DNA of 19,007 bases, from positions 53,046 to 72,052 of the forward strand of contig PBXF01000033.1 in the NCBI GenBank assembly GCA_002727515.1, in the 5' to 3' direction. Positions 13,308-19,007 of this stretch are shown here, piece after piece. The position numbers were made by a program, and so were the translations under genes. This DNA comes from Methanobacteriota archaeon (lineage in GTDB: Archaea; Thermoplasmatota; Poseidoniia; Poseidoniales; Poseidoniaceae). Under the pieces are notes generated by a model, which worked only from the letters and a program-made list of their open reading frames with translations, made no database searches and was not told where the DNA came from. Each line of letters starts with the position of its first letter. The stretch's first letter is position 1.

Positions 13308-14264
13308 CTACTTCTTCCATGAACGAGGGTAAGTATCCTCTTTCATTATGACGCAATTTGGTTTAGCGACCTCACCTTGCGTCATTGTTGGTATTACTTT
13401 GCTAGATTGTGAAAGGTTAGCAATAGCCACTGCTTCACCTTTGATAGTCACTAGAACTACTTCGTCACCACTGTTTAGACCTTCATCTATACTAACAACT
13501 CCAGGACGAAGTAAAGGTGCACCATGTGAAAGGGCTGCTGCTGCTCCGTCTTTGACGACAATTTTCGGTAGTTCAGATAATAGTTCTTCAACAGGATGAA
13601 CTATCTTCAGAATTGCCCGTTGATCGTTAGTATTCTTCCACAACCAAATTGCATCTGCTAATTGTTGCATTGTTACAGATTGCAATAAGTCAAATCTGCC
13701 AGATTTCGGCCTCCTAAGTTCTTTCAATTCGACATTTATGCCTAACAATAAACCAAGATCTCTAGCCATTGTCCTGACGTATGTTCCTGCTTCACAATGA
13801 ATTTCAGTCAACAACAAATTTTCTTTGTAATCCAATATTTTGAACGTAGATATTTTCCTTGTCCTGACTTGAACTCTTACTGCTGAAATCTCTGGTGGGA
13901 CATTATACACTTTCCCTGTAAGATTTTTCATCGCTGATTCAACATCATCTCTTTCAGTTTCTTCAGACAATTTAAACAATGCAATATATGATTTATCGTG
14001 AGTCAAAATCTTCCCTGTTAGACGCATTGATTTACCTGCTAGCAATGGTAGAACCCCTGTAGCAAATGGGTCAAGGGTGCCTCCATGCCCTAATTTATCT
14101 AAATCCAATAAATCTCTAGCCCAGGCTGCTACCTGATGAGACGAGGGTCCTGGCGCTTTATCCAAAAGTATGAATCCAGATTCTAAAAGCATCTCGATTG
14201 TTCTATCATTAGGTGCACACCCATGATTTTCTGAAGATGTTGCTGTATCATCTAAAATTATCAA
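13308..14264 (-). CDS. truB: tRNA/rRNA pseudouridine synthase Cbf5 (TruB family, archaeal dyskerin)
   Basis: Cbf5 is the catalytic subunit of H/ACA guide RNPs, making pseudouridine in rRNA, and can also modify U55 of tRNA. The protein has 318 residues. The N-terminal extension ending in DRTIEM matches archaeal Cbf5 rather than bacterial TruB. Motif I is FILLDKAPGPSSHQVAAW. The catalytic loop GHGGTLDPFATG carries D65, the nucleophile. Y93 (KSYIALFKL) and EAGTYVRTMARDLG (158-171) complete the fold. A PUA domain follows at about 232-307 (LPKIVVKDGAAAALSHGAPL). The start is TTG at 14264, supported by GGAGGGGAG at 14276-14268 and by a 4-nt overlap with the cmk stop (TTGA). Starting at the first internal ATG (14192) would lose conserved N-terminal residues. 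The insertase-cmk-cbf5 order is familiar from archaeal ribosomal-protein/secY neighbourhoods. Confidence 0.95.
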   Translation of the reverse strand: MIILDDTATSSENHGCAPNDRTIEMLLESGFILLDKAPGPSSHQVAAWARDLLDLDKLGHGGTLDPFATGVLPLLAGKSMRLTGKILTHDKSYIALFKLSEETERDDVESAMKNLTGKVYNVPPEISAVRVQVRTRKISTFKILDYKENLLLTEIHCEAGTYVRTMARDLGLLLGINVELKELRRPKSGRFDLLQSVTMQQLADAIWLWKNTNDQRAILKIVHPVEELLSELPKIVVKDGAAAALSHGAPLLRPGVVSIDEGLNSGDEVVLVTIKGEAVAIANLSQSSKVIPTMTQGEVAKPNCVIMKEDTYPRSWKK

Positions 14265-14800
14265 TTTCTCCCCTCCAATATTCTTACTGCTTCTGATAAA
14301 ACCTGTTCTGCATTTAATTCAGATGCATCTATGACATGTGTGTATGGTTCTCTGTCTTCAGGGATTAATCCATATAATTCCATGTATCTTGAATTGTCTA
14401 TTTCACTTCTTTTGGTGTTTTGAATCAAAGCATCTTCAATTGAAACACCTTCTCTCATTACTACACGCTCAGCTCGAACAACATCATTAACATCTAACCA
14501 CAATCTAACACAATCAATTCCTAACTTGTAAGCCCACCATCCACTTAGGCGGCTTTCCATCACATCAGGACCGTTTTCATCTAGCATATTCTGTTTTAGT
14601 ATTTCATCAAGAGATTTGTCAACAGTGAAATCAGATGAACACAAATCACCAAAATCGGAAAGCGACATATTTCGGTTTGCAGCCTCGTCACGAAATATTT
14701 GACCGCCATTCAATGAAGTCCATGAGAAATGATTGCAGATTCCATCAACTAAAGTACTCGTTCCACTACCTGGATGACCTGAAATAGTAATTTTTACCAA
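14261..14800 (-). CDS. cmk: Cytidylate kinase (archaeal CMP/dCMP kinase)
   Basis: The enzyme phosphorylates CMP and dCMP with ATP in pyrimidine nucleotide synthesis. From the TTG at 14800 it has 179 residues and begins (M)VKITISGHPGSGTST, the standard archaeal cmk N-terminus with the P-loop G8-HP-G11-S-G13-T-S. Other visible family features are GGQIFRDEAANRNMSL, DVMESRLSGWW and the LID-like arginines in RAERVVMREG. The frame is also open from an ATG at 14818, but that start has no ribosome binding site and overlaps the upstream gene by 14 nt. GGTGA at 14809-14805, 4 nt before the TTG, decides for 14800. The stop of the insertase gene (TGA) lies inside this ribosome binding site, and the cmk stop overlaps the cbf5 start, so all three genes are translationally coupled. 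Confidence 0.93.
   Translation of the reverse strand: MVKITISGHPGSGTSTLVDGICNHFSWTSLNGGQIFRDEAANRNMSLSDFGDLCSSDFTVDKSLDEILKQNMLDENGPDVMESRLSGWWAYKLGIDCVRLWLDVNDVVRAERVVMREGVSIEDALIQNTKRSEIDNSRYMELYGLIPEDREPYTHVIDASELNAEQVLSEAVRILEGRN
14268..14276 (-). promoter_or_regulatory. Strong ribosome binding site that sets the TTG start of cbf5
   Basis: The minus strand reads GGAGGGGAG inside the end of cmk. Its GGAGG core is 7 nt from the TTG at 14264. The next ATG is 72 nt further on with nothing similar before it, so this site decides the start. Confidence 0.8.
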
Positions 14801-14804
14801 GATT

Positions 14805-14809
14805 TCACC
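14805..14809 (-). promoter_or_regulatory. Ribosome binding site that sets the TTG start of cmk
   Basis: GGTGA on the minus strand, 4 nt before the TTG at 14800. The same motif and spacing precede the OPT gene (731) and the 128-residue gene (15825). Its last three bases are the TGA stop of the insertase gene. Confidence 0.75.
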
Positions 14810-15722
14810 GCCATTCATGACGACAAACTTTGCACAATTTCATAGTCGGACCATCTCTCTCCACCAAACTACTACCGCATTCTGGACAGCTGTTTTTGGC
14901 ATATGACATTGATTTAGATTCCGATTTAGATTCCGATTTTGACTCAGATTTTTTTGATTCGGTTTTTCTAGGACCTGATCTTCTTTGTTCAGATCTTCTC
15001 CTTCGATTGTTTGCCTGTTTCCCACTAGATTTTGGAGTACTAACAAGATGTAGCAACGGCTCTTTCAATTTCTCGCCAGCGTCTACTATTGGGTGTGTCT
15101 TATACCTAACAAGTTTGATGTGTCTATCTACGACTCTTCCCAATGGCGCTGACATGCAAATATATGCAGCAATCCATGCAGGGAAGAATAAAAATCTGCC
15201 ATCTAGTAAATCCCACTCAGGTGACCATGGTAAAGAGACATATGATACTCTGAAATTTTCAACCGCCGTTCCAATCCAAGCAAATATTGCAATGATGAAA
15301 AACATGGTAAACATCATTGGCTTCATAGCACCCATTTGAACACTCATTTGCTCAGGCATCATGTGTTGCTGAAGTGTTTGAGCTTTTTCCATCAAAATAG
15401 GGTCTCTACCAAGTCTCGCTTCATTCATCATTCTCCTAACCTGGCCTTGTCTATGAGCAATGTGTGCTTGAGATATTGGGTCCATGAAGAAATTACGTAG
15501 GACTGTATTGACAACCATAGAGATTGACCCAAGAATGAAGATTGTGATAATGAAAAAGTCTTCTTCAGGTAGCCATCCGGAGAGGTATGGATCAGCTGTC
15601 TGACCCAATGAATCTCTAATATCTCCAGACAAGAGAAGGAATGTCATCACTATCATGAACAACAACATGAACAGCATAGAGCCCCCAGGGGGTGCCGGTG
15701 GTGGCGCTTGCTGACCGCTCAT
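14805..15722 (-). CDS. EMC3/TMCO1-type (DUF106) YidC/Oxa1-superfamily membrane insertase with C-terminal zinc ribbon
   Basis: Archaeal members of this family are Oxa1/YidC-like proteins that help insert membrane proteins. From the ATG at 15722 it has 305 residues; a TTG at 15728 also opens the frame. After a proline-rich start (QQAPPPAPPGG) there are hydrophobic helices at about 15-33, 57-76, 134-153 and 179-197. The cytosolic coiled region between helices 2 and 3 is rich in Arg, Met and Gln (RQGQVRRMMNEARLG, LQQHMMPEQMSVQMGAMKP), as in YidC-like proteins. Beyond the usual family length comes a basic, low-complexity Ser/Lys/Glu/Arg linker (about 225-275), then a zinc ribbon with C279, C282, C297 and C300 (CPEC and CKVC). 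A basic cytosolic tail would suit ribosome docking, as in Oxa1, but the ribbon's role is unknown. It is first in the operon with cmk and cbf5. Confidence 0.88.
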   Translation of the reverse strand: MSGQQAPPPAPPGGSMLFMLLFMIVMTFLLLSGDIRDSLGQTADPYLSGWLPEEDFFIITIFILGSISMVVNTVLRNFFMDPISQAHIAHRQGQVRRMMNEARLGRDPILMEKAQTLQQHMMPEQMSVQMGAMKPMMFTMFFIIAIFAWIGTAVENFRVSYVSLPWSPEWDLLDGRFLFFPAWIAAYICMSAPLGRVVDRHIKLVRYKTHPIVDAGEKLKEPLLHLVSTPKSSGKQANNRRRRSEQRRSGPRKTESKKSESKSESKSESKSMSYAKNSCPECGSSLVERDGPTMKLCKVCRHEWR

Positions 15723-15824
15723 AAGCAAATGTGAAAGAAACTACTGTTTGAACATTATTACTAAATCACACAAATAAACGAAGAACTCAAACATCACAAC
15801 GACTTCGGTGTACATGGTGAAAAA
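15723..15824. promoter_or_regulatory. Divergent promoter region between the insertase operon and the 128-residue gene
   Basis: This 102-nt gap separates two divergent starts and must hold promoters for both. AT-rich candidates are CAAATAAACG (about 15770-15779, plus strand) and TTAGTAATAATG (about 15753-15764 read on the minus strand, 31-42 nt before the insertase ATG). GGTGA at 15816-15820 is the ribosome binding site of the plus-strand gene. Which boxes are used cannot be told from sequence. Confidence 0.4.
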
Positions 15825-16211
15825 ATGACTTGGGAACATTCACAACCTATGCCAATGAGAGGATCTCCATGTGTTGTAACCGAGTCTAATGCAATAAGTT
15901 ACATCTCTAAATTAGCGGAAGCGCCAAGATTATTCTTATTTTCAGATTCTGATCGGGCATTACCTGATGGTTGGGGTTATGTTGCTAGTGTAAGACCTGG
16001 AACACCGCCGGAGGGAATCATTGCAGAGATAGATGCTTGGCTTAAACAATACCCTGATGCATGGCTTGCAGTTGACCTGCGAGTTGGAGTTGTTCCTCCA
16101 TCTGTTCCAGACTTAGAAAATATGCTGCGAACATTTCCACGCACTGTAATTATTCTAGTATCTGACGATACAATAAATCATCAGTGGCCTAGGTGGGAAT
16201 ATCCCCTATAA
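15825..16211 (+). CDS. Hypothetical 128-residue protein, probably compact alpha/beta
   Basis: I recognise no family. The ATG at 15825 has GGTGA 4 nt upstream, the pattern seen at other genes here, so the gene is probably real. Predicted order is helix (ESNAISYISKLAEA), strand (RLFLFS), DSDRALPDGWGYV, strand (VASV), loop RPGTPPEG, helix (IIAEIDAWLKQYP), strand (AWLAVDLRVG), helix (DLENMLRTFP) and strand (TVIILVSDD), ending in a Trp/Pro-rich tail (WPRWEYPL). This looks like a small Rossmann-like or CheY-like fold, but no phosphoacceptor or nucleotide-binding signature is clear. There is no signal peptide or membrane helix. It is divergent from the insertase operon, and its stop codon abuts the stop of the convergent 16212-19007 gene with no base between. 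Confidence 0.75.
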   Translation: MTWEHSQPMPMRGSPCVVTESNAISYISKLAEAPRLFLFSDSDRALPDGWGYVASVRPGTPPEGIIAEIDAWLKQYPDAWLAVDLRVGVVPPSVPDLENMLRTFPRTVIILVSDDTINHQWPRWEYPL

Positions 16212-19007
16212 TTAGAAAGTAAATCCACATTCACAAGTTGAAGCATTAATGTCAACAGACTTGCTGCATATTGGACATACCTTTGTGTCAGCAGTTGCTT
16301 CTTCATTGGTTTCTTCTTCAGATTCTGCAGCGGTTTCTTCACTGGTTTCTTCAACTACCTCTTCAACTACTTCACTTGATTCTTCTTCTGATTCTTCTTC
16401 TGATTCATCTTCTGTAGCAATGTCATCAGATTGTTCATCTGCATTTCCTTCCCATGCTTCTGCTGCTGCTTCGATTTCTGACTTCTTTAGATAGAAATTG
16501 TCATCATCGTCAAATTTGATTGCATGTCTTACGAAATCATCTCTTAGTGATGCATCGATTCCGTGAGATTCCATTACACGGAGTAGAACATCTTCTCTCC
16601 ATTTGTAACCCGCACCTGGTTCATCAGGTTCAGATTCTTCATCGTTGGAAGTTTCTTCAGCTACTTCGACATCAACATCAATTTCATCTTCAATTTCATC
16701 TCCAAATGTGACACCGTGGAATTGATTTAGAACTTCAGCATCGACTTCTCCATCTCCCTTTATTTCAAATGAGACTTCTAAGCGTTCACCTTTCTCAACA
16801 ACAGGAATCGTCCAAACATTCAGACTACCATTATCTTCTGTTGTTGTTTCCAAATTGACATCAGTTCTCTTGTCTTTACCCGCACCTCGTACTGACCAGT
16901 CTTTTAGGTCAAAGTTAAGAGGTAGCAAGTCGTTAATACACACATCTTGTAATGCATTATCACCATTATTTTCAAACAGAATTAGGACTTCATATCGACC
17001 TTTACCACCCATAGGCATAACGGATTTACCCGCTGAGAAGTTTCTTCTGTTGTGCTTAACTTTCATGATTGGAACTTCTTCGACTTCTCTAGAACAAACC
17101 GGCCCGAACCTTTCAGCGCTAAATTCACATCTTGCAGGGCCTGCAACCATCTCGTTACCAGGTGTTGGGTCTGGGGCGACTAACGGGTATGTGATAGAGA
17201 GTGACTTTCCTGGTGCCAAACCGATTGGACCTCTTGTACCGATTGTCATTGTCAATGTGTGACCATTACCGTCTGGACTCTTCATTTCCTTTTCGATTGA
17301 GATTCCTTCAGAAACCTCTGCTTTGAATTGATCACCAACCAAATCTGTTCCATCAACCTTGACTGAAATATCTTCAACCGCTGGTGCATCAAACAAACCT
17401 GGAATATCATCTGTCAAACGCATCAAATTTATTGTTGCTGAACCTTCATTTTTGATGGTTAAAGTTGCATTTAGTTCTTGCCTTCTGTATGATGGAAGAA
17501 CTGTCTTTGAATATTTCTTACTTACATTTGAATCTAGAACTTCAAATGTGGATGGTTGAAGTTCAAGTGTTCCTTCTGTTGAGTGAGATGCTTTAGGTAG
17601 AACGGTGTAACCCAAATCCCATGTGAAATCAGGTTTGCCAGTACTTTCCACGGTAACAGTTTCAGATTCCCAACGAGAATCAGGTAAAACATCATCTGAA
17701 ACATCTGCGATATCGAACAACAAGTCTTCGCTTCCTTTCATTCTTACTTGCAGTTTTACCAAGTCAACTGTAAATGACGAACGATTTTCGAAAATTGTCT
17801 TACATTCCCAGTTGTCCGGTCTTTCAGATTCTACTGAGTTAATATAGGCAAATCCACGACAGAATGCATCTAATTCACGGAATGCTAGGGAAGACAATGC
17901 TGCCTCCGCTTTGTAGGTTGCTTTTGCTACGCCAGCACTAACTGGTTTAATTCCATCAATCAAGATGGTTCCGGTCAATGCTAGATTTTTGGATTCCCCT
18001 GGACCAAGTGCTCCGATTTCCCATGTCAATGAACCATCATCAATTGATGCTCCACCTGTTGCAATCATTGTCAGTTGAGATGGAATCTCTCTATTGACTA
18101 CAACTTCTGTTAGCATGACATTTGAGACATTTTGAACTTCCAGCTCCATGTGTATAGGACCATCTTCGTTACCCTTTGAAACTGACAGAGAACGCTCTTG
18201 GTCACGGTCAGGATTTGTGTCTAGTCTTTCTTTTAGAACTAACATTCGGCTATTCTTTACTTTGTATTTTGTGGAGAATTCCTTTCTAGATTCCAGTTCA
18301 TCTACTTGTACGTGATCACCAGCCAAATCTGTATTTGTGGTGTTGTTTAACATTACATCAATGTCATAGATTCTGTCCGATTCAGAAGGGTTTCTGACCT
18401 TCAAAATTCCGTTAACAGTTTGTTTTACAATTTCTCCTTCGGCTGTCAAAACTGACTTTTCTGTTTCATGGATACTTCCTTCTAACTTGTCACCAGGTAC
18501 ATCATCAATCTCAGACGATCTTCGAATCTTTGCACCAGCTGATACGAAATCTTCTCCGACTGGAGCAACTGGTGAAAGTGGATCAACAACTGGCATGTCT
18601 GCTTCATGAACCTCTACAGGGGTGCTTGGTGCTAGAGCCGCTAACGGATCTGCTGCAGGTGGCGTTAGCGCTGCTAACGGATCTACTGCCGGAGGTGCTA
18701 GCAAAGCATCTGCTGGTGAAGGTAAATCTTCAGTACTTTCTGTTTGACTTTCACCCTCGTCTGAAACAGGAGCTTCCATCTCAGGAGGTGCAGGAGGCAT
18801 TCCAGGAGGTGCTGGTGGCATATCTGCAGGAGGTGCTGGCATTCCCGGAGGCGCTGGTGGCATGTCTGCTGGAGGTGCTGGCATTCCTGGAGGCGCTGGT
18901 GGCATATCTGCTGGAGGTGCTGGCATCTCTGGAGGTGCTGGTGGCATCTCAGGTGGCGCTGGTGGCATCTCTGGAGGGGCTGGTGGCATCTCAGGTGGCG
19001 CTGGTGG
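16212..19007 (-). CDS. Large multidomain protein (5' end outside window): PPAPPxM heptads, beta-sandwich repeats, EF-hand-like loop, zinc ribbon
   Basis: The frame is open through the window edge (931 residues seen), so the start is not visible; the ATG at 18989 is only an in-repeat methionine. The visible part begins with 11 proline-rich heptads (18777-19007), then an Ala/Pro/Asp-rich linker (DPLAALTPPAADPLAALAP). The main body (about 16650-18500) is a series of beta-sandwich domains like DUF11/conserved-repeat modules: GSLTWEIGALGPGESKNLAL, LTIKNEGSATINL and LFENNGDNALQDVCINDLLP. Towards the C-terminus, DDDDNFYLKKSE (16476-16511) fits an EF-hand loop (D1, D3, N5, Y7, L8, E12) between two helices. 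A long Glu/Ser-rich acidic stretch follows (about 16285-16450). The end is a zinc ribbon, CPIC then CECG (16227-16277). I see no transmembrane helix in the visible part, and the zinc ribbon suggests the C-terminus is cytosolic. Function is unknown. Confidence 0.8.
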   Translation of the reverse strand, partial: PPAPPEMPPAPPEMPPAPPEMPPAPPEMPAPPADMPPAPPGMPAPPADMPPAPPGMPAPPADMPPAPPGMPPAPPEMEAPVSDEGESQTESTEDLPSPADALLAPPAVDPLAALTPPAADPLAALAPSTPVEVHEADMPVVDPLSPVAPVGEDFVSAGAKIRRSSEIDDVPGDKLEGSIHETEKSVLTAEGEIVKQTVNGILKVRNPSESDRIYDIDVMLNNTTNTDLAGDHVQVDELESRKEFSTKYKVKNSRMLVLKERLDTNPDRDQERSLSVSKGNEDGPIHMELEVQNVSNVMLTEVVVNREIPSQLTMIATGGASIDDGSLTWEIGALGPGESKNLALTGTILIDGIKPVSAGVAKATYKAEAALSSLAFRELDAFCRGFAYINSVESERPDNWECKTIFENRSSFTVDLVKLQVRMKGSEDLLFDIADVSDDVLPDSRWESETVTVESTGKPDFTWDLGYTVLPKASHSTEGTLELQPSTFEVLDSNVSKKYSKTVLPSYRRQELNATLTIKNEGSATINLMRLTDDIPGLFDAPAVEDISVKVDGTDLVGDQFKAEVSEGISIEKEMKSPDGNGHTLTMTIGTRGPIGLAPGKSLSITYPLVAPDPTPGNEMVAGPARCEFSAERFGPVCSREVEEVPIMKVKHNRRNFSAGKSVMPMGGKGRYEVLILFENNGDNALQDVCINDLLPLNFDLKDWSVRGAGKDKRTDVNLETTTEDNGSLNVWTIPVVEKGERLEVSFEIKGDGEVDAEVLNQFHGVTFGDEIEDEIDVDVEVAEETSNDEESEPDEPGAGYKWREDVLLRVMESHGIDASLRDDFVRHAIKFDDDDNFYLKKSEIEAAAEAWEGNADEQSDDIATEDESEEESEEESSEVVEEVVEETSEETAAESEEETNEEATADTKVCPICSKSVDINASTCECGFTF
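18777..19007 (-). repeat. Array of at least 11 tandem 21-nt repeats encoding PPAPPxM heptads
   Basis: Eleven uninterrupted 21-nt units encode PPAPPEM (four), then PAPPADM and PPAPPGM alternating three times, then a final PPAPPEM. The alternating part therefore has a 42-nt higher-order period. The array continues to the window edge, so its true length is unknown. All units keep frame, and most substitutions are confined to the residues before Met. Confidence 0.93.

Noticed and set aside
14830..15339. A 169-codon plus-strand frame
   Set aside because: It is antisense to the insertase gene; its Asp/Ser-rich stretch mirrors the Ser/Lys/Glu linker and it has no recognisable domain.
1..19007. Defence system, prophage, IS element or integrase-related signature
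   Set aside because: No transposase, integrase, nuclease cluster, terminal inverted repeats or att-like duplication at either tRNA was seen; neighbouring genes are chromosomal housekeeping and surface genes.

Overview
The window looks like a chromosomal segment of a marine planktonic archaeon, most likely Candidatus Poseidoniales (Marine Group II, Thermoplasmatota). Seen directly: archaeal aIF5A with its hypusination motif, a dyskerin-type pseudouridine synthase with a PUA domain, an archaeal-type cytidylate kinase, an EMC3/YidC-like membrane protein, two archaeal-looking tRNAs, GGTGA-type ribosome binding sites, low GC, very short intergenic gaps and several giant thrombospondin-type-3 (TSP3) surface proteins. 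The lineage name is inference; no 16S gene or other decisive marker is present.

Layout. 1-5093, minus strand: N-terminal part of an OPT-family peptide transporter, aIF5A, and a 1285-residue membrane-anchored surface protein combining TSP3 repeats, a WD40-like propeller, a PstS-like binding domain and a tryptophan-rich cytoplasmic tail. 5151-6532: a 3-hydroxyacyl-CoA dehydrogenase (minus) and an HD-domain nucleotidase (plus) diverge from a shared, nearly palindromic TATA region. 6555-8810, plus strand: tRNA-Gln(TTG), then a surface protein with a choice-of-anchor-V-like domain and 14 perfect-period 66-nt TSP3 units. 8812-10454, minus strand: a basic hypothetical protein followed by an isovaleryl-CoA-type acyl-CoA dehydrogenase. 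10552-10627: tRNA-His (minus). 10732-13301, plus strand: a large CARDB surface protein translationally coupled to a 68-residue protein. 13308-15722, minus strand: EMC3/YidC-like insertase, cmk and cbf5/truB in a tightly coupled operon. 15825-16211, plus strand: a conserved-looking hypothetical protein. 16212-19007, minus strand: a large protein truncated by the window edge, with PPAPPxM heptads, beta-sandwich repeats, an EF-hand-like loop and a C-terminal zinc ribbon.

How the genes fit together. The acyl-CoA dehydrogenase, hydroxyacyl-CoA dehydrogenase and OPT transporter fit a heterotroph degrading peptides, branched-chain amino acids and fatty acids. The insertase, cmk and cbf5 genes belong to an information-processing and secretion neighbourhood conserved in archaea. 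The surface proteins are the accessory, fast-evolving part. The most notable is the 1285-residue protein, in which a PstS-like solute-binding fold appears to be embedded between a propeller and TSP3 repeats. No phage, IS element, CRISPR array or defence system was found, and no stretch over 300 bases lacks a gene.
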